Source: Desulfurivibrio sp044068515
GTDB taxonomy: Bacteria > Desulfobacterota > Desulfobulbia > Desulfobulbales > Desulfurivibrionaceae
Length of the DNA stretch: 38,129 nucleotides
Assembly (NCBI RefSeq): GCF_044068515.1
Contig: NZ_JBIPKI010000019.1
Coordinates: 1 to 38,129, forward strand
Reading direction: 5' to 3'
Below are positions 28,352-36,018 of the stretch, piece after piece (the first letter of the stretch is position 1; the number at the start of each line of letters is the position of its first letter). A program made the translations under genes and the position numbers. Below the pieces are notes generated by a model that was given only the letters and a program-made list of their open reading frames with translations, was not told the origin of the DNA and made no database searches.

Positions 28352-29656
28352 TCACTCGTCATCCATAATCCGGATCTTCACAGTCGGGGCGGCGCAAACC
28401 TCCAGAGAGTCGATTTCGGCCAACGCGGCCTGCACCGCCGCCTCCTCGGCCTCGTAAGCCCGCATCATCACCGGGACCACCCCCTGCTCTTCCCGACCCT
28501 GCTGGAGCACGGACTTGATACTGATCCCGTGCCGGCCCAGAATCCCGGTAATGGCGGAGAGTACCCCCGGTTTGTCCTGCACTGTAACCCGAAAATAGTA
28601 GGGACAGCGCAGCCGTTCCAAGGGAGTGATGTCGATCTCCCGGAAGGAGGAGGGCAGATAACCAAGGCTCGGCACCCGGTTGATCGCGTTATTGATGATA
28701 TTGCGGGCAATATCGACAATGTCGGCCACCACCGCGCTTCCGGTGGGCATCTTGCCGGCCCCCTGGCCATAGAGCAGAACATCGTCCACCATGTCGCCGG
28801 TGAACTGGATGGCATTGAAGGCCCCGCCGATATTGGCCAGCAGTTCCCGGGTCGGCACCATGGTAGGGTGAACCCGGGCTTCGAAGCTGTCGCCATGGTT
28901 GCGGCTGATGGCCAGCAGCTTGATGCGGTAGCCGAACTCCCGGGCAAATTCGATATCAATGGGTTCGATGCGGCTGATCCCCTCGGTGGTGACCTGGTCC
29001 AGGCGGACATGGGCGCCGTAAGCCATGCTCATCAGGATCACCAGTTTGTGGGCGGTGTCGATCCCCTCGATGTCGTAGGTGGGGTCGGCTTCGGCATAAC
29101 CGTGGGCCTGGGCATCCTTAAGTACGCTGGCAAAATCGAGGCCTTCGTCGGTCATCCGATTGAGGATGTAATTGGCGGTCCCGTTCATAATTCCGATAAT
29201 GGCTTCGATCCGGTTGGCCACCAGTCCTTCCTTAAGAGCCTTGATCACCGGAATGCCGCCGCCGACGCTGGCCTCGAATCCCACCTCGACGTTCTTTTCC
29301 GCCGCCGCGGCGAAAATTTCCCGGCCGTGCTGGGAGATCAGGGCCTTGTTGGCCGTGACCACATGCTTGCCGTGGGCGATGGCCTTGAGCAGAAAGCTTT
29401 TGGCCGGCTCAATGCCGCCGATCAATTCCACCACGATATCAATATCGGCGGCAGCGAATACCTGTTCGGCATCCCGGGTCAGTTCAACTCCGGCAAACTC
29501 CGGCGGCAAGGCGGCAATGGCGATATCCGCCACCCGGTGCAGGCGGATGTCCATCCCGGTTTTGCGGCGCAATCTTTCCGCCTGCTGCCGCAAAACCTCG
29601 GCGGTGCCGCTTCCTACCGTACCGAATCCGATCAATCCCACCCTTATTTCCCGCAT
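28352..29656 (-). CDS. hom: Homoserine dehydrogenase with ACT domain
   Basis: It reduces aspartate semialdehyde to homoserine, the branch point to threonine and methionine. The protein is 434 residues, normal for the monofunctional enzyme. The Rossmann domain has VGLIGFGTVGSGTAEVL (5-21) and KHVVTANKALIS. The catalytic domain has SVGGGIPVIKAL, IMNGTANYILNRM and EADPTYDIEGIDTAHKL with the conserved D and K. The C-terminal ACT domain (about 350-432: VQDKPGVLSAITGILGRHGISIKSV) is the usual site of threonine feedback. GAGG 7 nt upstream of the ATG supports the start. It leads a run with the ApgM-like gene and ybgC. Confidence 0.97.
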   Translation of the reverse strand: MREIRVGLIGFGTVGSGTAEVLRQQAERLRRKTGMDIRLHRVADIAIAALPPEFAGVELTRDAEQVFAAADIDIVVELIGGIEPAKSFLLKAIAHGKHVVTANKALISQHGREIFAAAAEKNVEVGFEASVGGGIPVIKALKEGLVANRIEAIIGIMNGTANYILNRMTDEGLDFASVLKDAQAHGYAEADPTYDIEGIDTAHKLVILMSMAYGAHVRLDQVTTEGISRIEPIDIEFAREFGYRIKLLAISRNHGDSFEARVHPTMVPTRELLANIGGAFNAIQFTGDMVDDVLLYGQGAGKMPTGSAVVADIVDIARNIINNAINRVPSLGYLPSSFREIDITPLERLRCPYYFRVTVQDKPGVLSAITGILGRHGISIKSVLQQGREEQGVVPVMMRAYEAEEAAVQAALAEIDSLEVCAAPTVKIRIMDDE

Positions 29657-29984
29657 CCATGATCCTCATTAAGATAAATATTTGCCGTATAGCTTGCTAC
29701 TTTCCTCACCACGAACCGCGGCCGGCCGGTTAAGCCGCCGGGCCAAACTTCGCCCCCCCGCCTGGCCCGCCCGTCCCCGGGGTACTTCTCACCTTAACGG
29801 CTGGCGGCCCCTGCGGATCAGGTCGGCCCAAAACAAGCCGCCCCAGAATTACCTTCTTTACCCTTTGATGTCAAAATTAAATTGTTTAACAGAGCCGTCA
29901 TTACAACGAGAAAACAAAAAAGTGGAATAGCTCGTGCTTGCTGCCCGCCGGCACCACCCAGACCAATGCCGCCAACGGGTGTAC
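29657..29984. other. Intergenic region upstream of hom, 328 bp
   Basis: No gene recognised. Near 29869-29874 the minus strand carries a consensus -35 TTGACA, but the hexamer 17 nt away (TAATTC) is a poor -10. Between there and hom the leader (about 190 nt) is very GC-rich with GGCCGGCC-type repeats at 29721-29733, and no leader peptide rich in threonine or isoleucine was found. The deacetylase-proximal half shows nothing clear. Confidence 0.45.
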
Positions 29985-31094
29985 TCAGGGGGCCGGAGGA
30001 TTGGTCAGCATCCAGAAACGCAGGGCCGTGCGGCCGCTTTCCCGCTCCCGGGCGCTGATCATAACGCGGTTTATCCTGCGGGTCAGCGGGGTCTCGTTGT
30101 CGATATAAACCCAATCACCCTCCAGGGTGGCCTGCTGCCATCCCAGTTCACTGACGAAAATTCCGAAGGAATCCGGCCGGTAACGTTCCGGGTACAGAAG
30201 CCTGGCCCCAAAGCGGGCCGGAGGGTTTTCCCTCAGGGGAGCAAAATCCGGCGTCATGTCGGCAAAGGGCAGGTCAATTCGCTCCAGGACCTGGCGGAAA
30301 TGTTCCAGGCTTGCCCATTCAGTACCGAGGATCGGTTCCCGGGGGATCAGAAAAAGCTCGGTGTCGTCACTGACCGAGCCGGCATCCTGGGTCAAGGCCG
30401 CCTCGTAGCCCGCCTCGCGGATCTCCGCAAGGACAACATCATTGTACTCACCGTAAGGAATCGCCATAAAACGGGGCTTGACCCCGAGGCGGCGCTCCAT
30501 GATCGCCGCTCCCCGGGCCAGATCGGCCCGGATCCAGCGGCGGTATTCAACTTCGCTCATCCCGGAGGGCCAATCGGCCAGACGATGGTGCGAGTAACTG
30601 TGATCTTGAAAGTCCACGCCGGCGGCGGCCATTTCCTCCACCTGATCCCAGGTTAAATAGTTGGGGTATCCCCTTTCGAGTCCCTCGACATAAAGAAAAA
30701 CCGTGAACGGGTAACCATATTCCCGCAAAACCGGCCAGGCTTCGCTGAAAGTGGTGTGATAGCCGTCGTCAATGGTGATAACCACGGTTTTAGGGGCCAG
30801 GGGCTTACCATCGCGCAAACTGGCCACCAACTCCGCCAGCGGAATAACCTGGTAATCATGGACCGCCAGGTAAGCCATTTGCTCGCGGAATTGATCCATT
30901 CCCACGTTGGTCGTGGGATAGCGCTCGTCACCAAAATGGTGATATATAAAAATCGTCGCGTCGCCCCGCGGCTCCCCGGCCAGCGCCGGTCCCGGCACCA
31001 GCAGGAACCAGGCCAGCAGCAGGGCTAAAAAGCTCCCCCGGGAAAAGGACCAGGCCCTTGGGGCCAATCGGATTTGCGATTCCCTTGACATCAT
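29985..31094 (-). CDS. Exported polysaccharide deacetylase (NodB/CE4 family)
   Basis: It probably removes acetyl groups from an amino sugar polymer in the periplasm. The protein is 369 residues from the ATG at 31094. An N-terminal signal segment (about 14-39, SFLALLLAWFLLVPGPALAG) is followed by the CE4 domain: IYHHF, motif 1 TIDDGY, motif 2 HSYSHH (metal histidines) and IPYGEYND. The order and spacing resemble the N-terminal deacetylase of PgaB and its relatives. The C-terminal 110 residues (from PREPIL) are not recognised. An in-frame TTG directly abutting the upstream gene's stop (31157) would add 21 residues, but the ATG with a nearby GGGAG is preferred. It follows a Bax-like wall hydrolase, so cell-wall or exopolysaccharide processing is likely. 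Confidence 0.9.
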   Translation of the reverse strand: MMSRESQIRLAPRAWSFSRGSFLALLLAWFLLVPGPALAGEPRGDATIFIYHHFGDERYPTTNVGMDQFREQMAYLAVHDYQVIPLAELVASLRDGKPLAPKTVVITIDDGYHTTFSEAWPVLREYGYPFTVFLYVEGLERGYPNYLTWDQVEEMAAAGVDFQDHSYSHHRLADWPSGMSEVEYRRWIRADLARGAAIMERRLGVKPRFMAIPYGEYNDVVLAEIREAGYEAALTQDAGSVSDDTELFLIPREPILGTEWASLEHFRQVLERIDLPFADMTPDFAPLRENPPARFGARLLYPERYRPDSFGIFVSELGWQQATLEGDWVYIDNETPLTRRINRVMISARERESGRTALRFWMLTNPPAP

Positions 31095-31157
31095 CGTACT
31101 CCCGGGCCGGGGCCAATCATAAACAAACACCCAATCGTCATAAAAATTCCCCGACAA

Positions 31158-32204
31158 TCAAAAATCCCGGCGGGTTACAATCACCGGCTCGCTGTCAAAT
31201 TGGTCCAGAACTTGCTGGGGAGGCAGGGCCAGGGTAAAATTGTCATAACGCTGGAGCTGATTGACCCGGATAAGGCGATCAAGATCCGCCACATATTCCT
31301 CCCGTTTCTCCGAATAGTATTTTAAGCCGTTGACCAGCTCCAAGGGGTCCCTGCTTTCCCGCCTGATTTCTCGCAGGGTCCGGTAAGCTCCGACCCGGTT
31401 CAGCATCAACAGATAGGAGCGCACCGAATCGAGCAGGGAGTCGTAGATGGCCACCCGATGAGTCATCCCCTGCTCCCGGTTGGCCGGGACCATGCCATGT
31501 TGGCCCCAGGTCCAGATCCCGAAAACATTATTCCCTTCCAGGGCGAAACGGGAAGCTCCCCAGGATGACTCCATGGCCGCCTGGGCCAGCACCAGGCTCA
31601 GGGGAACGACGTCAACTCGGTTGAGCAGCACCTTGAGATGGTCGGTGCGGTATTTGGCGCACAATTCTTCGAGAAAATCGACCTCTGCCCGGCTCAGGCC
31701 GCACTGGTTATGCTCCACCGCCCCGTCCAGCAATTGGTCCAAGGTGCATGATTCCAGGTCCATCCGGTCGATTATTTTCAACAGTTCCGCCCGTTCCTGG
31801 CTCACCTCGGCCAGGGCCACCAAGGCGGTGGGCGCCAGGGCATGGAGGAACATGCGTTTGCGGTCCGTATCATTTAAGCCTGCGATATCATGGGGGAATG
31901 AGGCAAAAATGACCGGCGACAAGTAGCCGCTGTCATCCAGATCCCACAAGCCCTGTTCACGCAAATAGGAAATCATCCCCGCACTGTCTTCCACCGTCAC
32001 CAGCATAACCGGGCTGGGCAACTCGCTCTTGGGGAGAGGCAAGTCGGCAGGATCAAGCAGCGGCTGGCGGGCAATCGCGATCAGCAGCAACAGTCCCAAC
32101 AAGCCCAGGCCTACGACCAAACGGGTCAGGGCCGGATCTATATCCTGGCCGCCAAAACGATGACCGGCGCCCGCCGGCGTTCCTAAATTTTCTTCATCGG
32201 CCAT
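31158..32204 (-). CDS. Bax-like glucosaminidase, membrane-anchored
   Basis: This 348-residue protein has a cytoplasmic N terminus, one membrane helix (about 28-45, LVVGLGLLGLLLLIAIA) and a periplasmic region. The C-terminal part (about 195-325) matches the Bax/glucosaminidase family: VPLSLVLAQAAMESSWGASRFALEGNNVFGIWTW, with E in AAMESSWG as the likely catalytic acid, then GMTHRVAIYDSLLDSVRSYLLMLNRVGAYRTLR. It would cut between N-acetylglucosamine and N-acetylmuramic acid in peptidoglycan. The central region (about 60-190) is unassigned. AAGGAG lies 11 nt before the ATG. It leads a two-gene unit with the deacetylase; a good promoter is upstream. Confidence 0.9.
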   Translation of the reverse strand: MADEENLGTPAGAGHRFGGQDIDPALTRLVVGLGLLGLLLLIAIARQPLLDPADLPLPKSELPSPVMLVTVEDSAGMISYLREQGLWDLDDSGYLSPVIFASFPHDIAGLNDTDRKRMFLHALAPTALVALAEVSQERAELLKIIDRMDLESCTLDQLLDGAVEHNQCGLSRAEVDFLEELCAKYRTDHLKVLLNRVDVVPLSLVLAQAAMESSWGASRFALEGNNVFGIWTWGQHGMVPANREQGMTHRVAIYDSLLDSVRSYLLMLNRVGAYRTLREIRRESRDPLELVNGLKYYSEKREEYVADLDRLIRVNQLQRYDNFTLALPPQQVLDQFDSEPVIVTRRDF

Positions 32205-32267
32205 AACCGGACATTCTCCTTCTCAATATTATTGCAGCGGACAACTTGCCCTGTTGCTAAACCCGCA

Positions 32268-32296
32268 TTTATACCATAAAAAATAATTGCCCGCAA
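32268..32296 (-). promoter_or_regulatory. Sigma70-type promoter for the Bax-like/deacetylase genes
   Basis: On the minus strand: -35 TTGCGG (32296-32291), a 17-nt spacer, and -10 TATAAA (32273-32268). It lies 64 nt upstream of the Bax-like ATG. Confidence 0.6.
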
Positions 32297-32360
32297 AAAT
32301 ATGCCCGCCTATCCCCCGGAGGCCAGGTCCGCAAGTCCCGGCCCAGGACCAACGGCGGGC

Positions 32361-32389
32361 TTGCGGCAAGATTCCGCTGGAGTAATAAT
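32361..32389 (+). promoter_or_regulatory. Sigma70-type promoter for the CNNM-family gene
   Basis: -35 TTGCGG (32361-32366), a 17-nt spacer, and -10 AATAAT (32384-32389). It lies 70 nt before the GTG start. It is divergent from, and has the same -35 as, the promoter at 32268-32296. Confidence 0.5.
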
Positions 32390-32458
32390 TTTGATCCCGG
32401 TAAGATCGGGCCCTGAAAATCATATCCTGCCGCTGTCTTAACGTACTGGAGGTTCGCC

Positions 32459-33511
32459 GTGCTCGCCCAGCTTGTCTTAGCAGTCGGTTTTGCCCTGGTG
32501 GTTTCCGCCCTTTGCAGCATTATGGAGGCCGTGCTTTATTCCGTGCCTCTGAGCCGGGTGGAGCTGCTGGCCCAGAAACGCCCCTATATCGGGAAAATTC
32601 TCAAGAAACTGAAAAAGGATATTCATCGCCCGATAACCGCCATTCTGACCCTCAACACCATCGCCAACACCGCCGGGGCGGCGGTGGCCGGGGCCGCCGC
32701 CGCCGTGGTCTTCGGCGAACAGCACCTGGCCTGGTTCTTCGTGGCCTTCACCCTCAGCATCCTCCTTTTTTCGGAAATTCTCCCCAAGACTCTGGGCGTT
32801 ACCTACAGTAAAATTCTGGCCCCCTGGATTACCCTGCCTCTGCATTGGCTGGTAAAACTGCTGGGCCCGGCGGTCTGGCTGATCCAGGGCATCACCAGCC
32901 TTCTGGGTGGTGGCCGTAGCGAAGAGGTGCTGGTTTCGGCCAAGGAGGTCGCGGCCTTTGCCGCCATCAGCCAGAAAACCGGCGCCATCGACGCCCAGGA
33001 GGCCAGTGTAATCACCAATATTCTCGAACTGCGTCACAAAAGGGTCCGCGAAGCCATGACACCCCGAACCGTTACCTTCACCCTGAGCGCCGATCTCACC
33101 GTAGGGGAGGCGCGGGAATTCGAGAAAAAATGGAATTATCACAGCCGGGTTCCCGTTTACGATGGCGAGGCGGACAATATTGTGGGCATGGTCCTGCGCA
33201 AGGATGTGCTGCTGAGTGCCGCCGCCGACAAGGACCAGCTGCTGCTTCGGGAGTTAATGCAGCCAGTCCATTTCGTGCCTGAATCCGCCCGCCTGACCAA
33301 AATTCTGCTCGATTTTTTTGAATTGCGCCGCCACCTTTTCGTGGTGGTCGACGAATACGGCGGCTTTACCGGAGTAATCAGCCTGGAAGATGTACTGGAA
33401 GAGATTGTCGGACGGGAAATCATCGACGAATCGGACCAGATCAAGGATATGCGGGAGCTGGCCAAAAAGAAAAGGGAGACTTTCCTGCAGCAGTTCGATA
33501 AGCCGGGCTGA
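32459..33511 (+). CDS. CNNM/CorB-type membrane protein with CBS pair
   Basis: This 350-residue protein has an N-terminal DUF21 membrane domain (about 1-175) with four hydrophobic segments, the SIMEAVLYSVPLSR and LNTIANTAGAAVAGA motifs and the SEILPKTLG signature. A pair of CBS domains follows (about 195-325): MTPRTVTFTL, SRVPVYDGEADNIVGMVLRKDVL, and HLFVVVDEYGGFTGVISLEDVLEEIVG. The C-terminal CorC/HlyC domain of longer relatives is absent; about 25 residues follow the CBS pair. CNNM/CorB proteins are linked to Mg2+ export or homeostasis. The start is GTG with GGAGG 6 nt upstream. It converges on the mgtE-htrA-polyferredoxin unit, another Mg2+-related gene set. Confidence 0.92.
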   Translation: MLAQLVLAVGFALVVSALCSIMEAVLYSVPLSRVELLAQKRPYIGKILKKLKKDIHRPITAILTLNTIANTAGAAVAGAAAAVVFGEQHLAWFFVAFTLSILLFSEILPKTLGVTYSKILAPWITLPLHWLVKLLGPAVWLIQGITSLLGGGRSEEVLVSAKEVAAFAAISQKTGAIDAQEASVITNILELRHKRVREAMTPRTVTFTLSADLTVGEAREFEKKWNYHSRVPVYDGEADNIVGMVLRKDVLLSAAADKDQLLLRELMQPVHFVPESARLTKILLDFFELRRHLFVVVDEYGGFTGVISLEDVLEEIVGREIIDESDQIKDMRELAKKKRETFLQQFDKPG

Positions 33512-33537
33512 AGCCTCGACGACTTTGAGCCTTGAAC

Positions 33538-34896
33538 CTAAAAAATAACGGCCAGATAGGCCACCAGCAGCAGAATGATCAGCACGTTGATCCCCAAAAA
33601 GTTACTGAACTTGACCATCCCGGCGAAATCCTTGAGACAGAACTGCCAGAGAATGTAAAGGCCGGCGATGGTACCGTTGAGCATGAAAACCGCGGCCAGG
33701 ATCTGCACCGGCAGGTCGGGGATGGTAAACTGCATTTTTTCCAGGAGCAGCAGACCGAACTGGCGGCCGGCGGTGGGCAGGAAATCACCGATGCCGGCCG
33801 TGAAGTAATGCATGCGGTAGACCAGCTCCCCGCAGAACGCCAGGGGGATCAGGATCGGCACCAGGGGGGAGAAGCGGCCGAACATGGGATCTTCGGTGAC
33901 CCCGAACAGCTTGGCCCCGTAATTAATTACCCCGATTACCGCCGCGAAACCCAGCACCAGCAGAATACTGAACAAAACCGCATCGGAAAACCCCAAGGAC
34001 TGCTGCAACTGGGCATAGCTCGGAGTTTCCCGGAAAAACCGGGCAAGTTGCGAACCGATCAGGAAAGGAACAATATAGCTGCAGGTAATGTATCTGCCCT
34101 TGTTGCGGATCAACTCCGAATAGGGGTTACGCAGCAGCAGTTGCGGTGAGTCCCGGTCACAGGCCGGCAGACAATGGCCGCAGACCAGGCAGTGGAGATT
34201 GTTCTGGACATTGAAAGCCCCGAGATAGACCGGGCAGCCCCGCTTGCCCGGCTCTCCCTTCTTGCAGGCAAAAGTGGTGCAGCCCCGGCATTTGTCATGA
34301 TCAGGCCGGAACTCAGTGATCGCCAAGGTGGCGGCGGCCCCGCTGATTCGGCCCAGGGGACAAAGATGGCGGCACCAGGCCTGGCCGGGAAAAAGCACCG
34401 AGAGCAGAGAGGCTCCGAAAACGATGGCCAGCAGGAAAAAGGTGGTTCCCAGCGGGGAGCGATCGAGCCCCCCCACCACTTCCGTCCAGATAATCAGGGC
34501 CAGGAGAAAAACCGAGCTGTAAACCCCGTATTTCTGCAGGATGCGCGGCACCGGACGATTAAGCGTCCAGCCTTTGTTCTGCAGAAAAACTCCCAGGCCG
34601 GGGAAGGGACAAATCCCGCACCACATGCGGCCGACAAAGAACCAACTGAGGACGATGATCGGCCAGATCACCCCCCAACTCAGAAAAACCACCACGTTAT
34701 GCTCGGGATTGCGGGGGCCGAAAATACCCAGCAGCAGGATTAGAATAAAAAGCAGATCACTGGCGATCCGCATGTAGGCGTAATTATGCCGGGCGGCCAG
34801 AAAGCGCCGAATGCTGGGAAACACCCTGAACAGATCAAGCCGGTCACGTTCGTCGGCGGAAATGAGACTCCTCAGCGCCCTGGTCCACCAACTCAC
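33538..34896 (-). CDS. Membrane polyferredoxin (NapH/NosR-like 4Fe-4S protein)
   Basis: This 452-residue polytopic protein has about ten hydrophobic segments and the cysteine motifs of the Fer4_5/NapH family: MWCGICPFPG after the second helix pair, WCRHLCPLGR, a CRGC...CKKGEPGKRGCPV cluster, and CLVCGHCLPACDRDSP, a [4Fe-4S] ferredoxin motif. Such proteins pass electrons across or along the membrane, for example in NapH or NosR. The specific partner here is unknown. The start is GTG, 2 nt after the htrA stop, so it is probably translated by coupling. It is the last gene of the unit and converges closely (26 nt) on the CNNM gene. Confidence 0.9.
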   Translation of the reverse strand: MSWWTRALRSLISADERDRLDLFRVFPSIRRFLAARHNYAYMRIASDLLFILILLLGIFGPRNPEHNVVVFLSWGVIWPIIVLSWFFVGRMWCGICPFPGLGVFLQNKGWTLNRPVPRILQKYGVYSSVFLLALIIWTEVVGGLDRSPLGTTFFLLAIVFGASLLSVLFPGQAWCRHLCPLGRISGAAATLAITEFRPDHDKCRGCTTFACKKGEPGKRGCPVYLGAFNVQNNLHCLVCGHCLPACDRDSPQLLLRNPYSELIRNKGRYITCSYIVPFLIGSQLARFFRETPSYAQLQQSLGFSDAVLFSILLVLGFAAVIGVINYGAKLFGVTEDPMFGRFSPLVPILIPLAFCGELVYRMHYFTAGIGDFLPTAGRQFGLLLLEKMQFTIPDLPVQILAAVFMLNGTIAGLYILWQFCLKDFAGMVKFSNFLGINVLIILLLVAYLAVIF

Positions 34897-34898
34897 CT

Positions 34899-36017
34899 TC
34901 AGCTTACCTCTTCCAGGACCACGTTTACCAGCATCTCTTCCCCATCCCGGATAATGGTCAGGTCAACGGCATCGCCGACCCGAAAATTATCCATCCTGTT
35001 GCGCAATTCATCGAAATTACGAACCGGCGCACCGGCCACGGCAATGATGACATCCCCCAGGATCAAGTCTCCCCCCACTTGGCGGCTGCCCCGCAACCCG
35101 CTGGCTTCGGCACTGCTGCCGGGGCGGATATTGACGATCAGGACTCCTTCCACCCCCAGGCGGCGGGCCAGCTGCTCATGGGCCACGGTGATGCCCAATC
35201 CGGGCTGAATCACCCGCCCGTAGCGGATTATTTCCGGCACTACCCGGTTGACAACGTCCACCGGCACCGCGAAACCGATTCCGGCGCTGCCCCCGGAAGG
35301 GCTGTAAATGGCGGTGTTTACTCCGATCAGGCGCCCGGCGCTGTCCAGCAGGGGGCCGCCGGAGTTGCCTGGATTGATGGCGGCGTCGGTCTGGATAACC
35401 CCCTGAATGGTTCTGCCGGTCACCGCCCGAATCTCCCGGCCCAGGGCGGAAACAATCCCCGAGGTCATGGTCTGGTCAAGGCCGAAAGGATTGCCGATGG
35501 CAAAGACCTGCTGACCGACCAGCAGATCGCTCGAGGTCCCGATGCGCAAGGAGGTGAGCCGCTCTGCCGGGGCGTCGATCTTGAGGACCGCCAGATCCTT
35601 GTCCGGCGCCACCCCCACCACCCTGCCCGACCATGAGCTTTGATCGGCCAGGGTCACCTCTACCCGGTTGGCATCTTCGATTACATGGTAATTGGTGACC
35701 ACATGGCCATCCTGGTCCCAGATGAAACCAGACCCCGTCCCCCGGGGCAACTCGTAGATGTTGAGGGAAAATAGACTGCGGCGCAGCTCGATGGTGGTAA
35801 TGAAGAGCACCGCCGGGGAAGCGGCGCTGAAAATCTCGATGGCCGTTTTCTCGGCGGCGGCCAGATCGCCCCGGGCGGTAATTTCCCGAGGTTCCGGCGG
35901 CGGCAACGGAGCTTCCGTTCCTTCATGAAAAAACCACCACCAGCCAGCAATAATAATCACCAGCAGCAGCAGCACCGGCACCCGGCGAGCGGGTTTGGCA
36001 AAACGAGGGGTTTTCAT
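34899..36017 (-). CDS. HtrA/DegS-like periplasmic serine protease with one PDZ domain
   Basis: This 372-residue protein has a single N-terminal membrane helix (about 12-30), so it is anchored and faces the periplasm. The trypsin-like domain has catalytic H111 (VTNYHVI), D141 (DKDLAVLKI) and S219 (NPGNSGGPL). One PDZ domain follows at about 275-370, with GVLIVNIRPGSSAEASGLRG. One PDZ plus an anchor resembles DegS, which cuts RseA to activate sigmaE, but no rseA or rpoE is present here. It starts 1 nt after mgtE with no clear Shine-Dalgarno. The general call is firm; the DegS role is only suggested. Confidence 0.95.
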   Translation of the reverse strand: MKTPRFAKPARRVPVLLLLVIIIAGWWWFFHEGTEAPLPPPEPREITARGDLAAAEKTAIEIFSAASPAVLFITTIELRRSLFSLNIYELPRGTGSGFIWDQDGHVVTNYHVIEDANRVEVTLADQSSWSGRVVGVAPDKDLAVLKIDAPAERLTSLRIGTSSDLLVGQQVFAIGNPFGLDQTMTSGIVSALGREIRAVTGRTIQGVIQTDAAINPGNSGGPLLDSAGRLIGVNTAIYSPSGGSAGIGFAVPVDVVNRVVPEIIRYGRVIQPGLGITVAHEQLARRLGVEGVLIVNIRPGSSAEASGLRGSRQVGGDLILGDVIIAVAGAPVRNFDELRNRMDNFRVGDAVDLTIIRDGEEMLVNVVLEEVS

Positions 36018-36018
36018 C

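Noticed and set aside
28247..29662. Plus-strand open frame opposite hom
   Set aside because: Antisense to intact hom, with no ribosome binding site or family pattern.
29657..29850. RNase P-like words (GAGGAAAGT, GGCTTAACCGG) upstream of hom
   Set aside because: The words occur in the wrong order and spacing for RNase P RNA, and the conserved core is missing.
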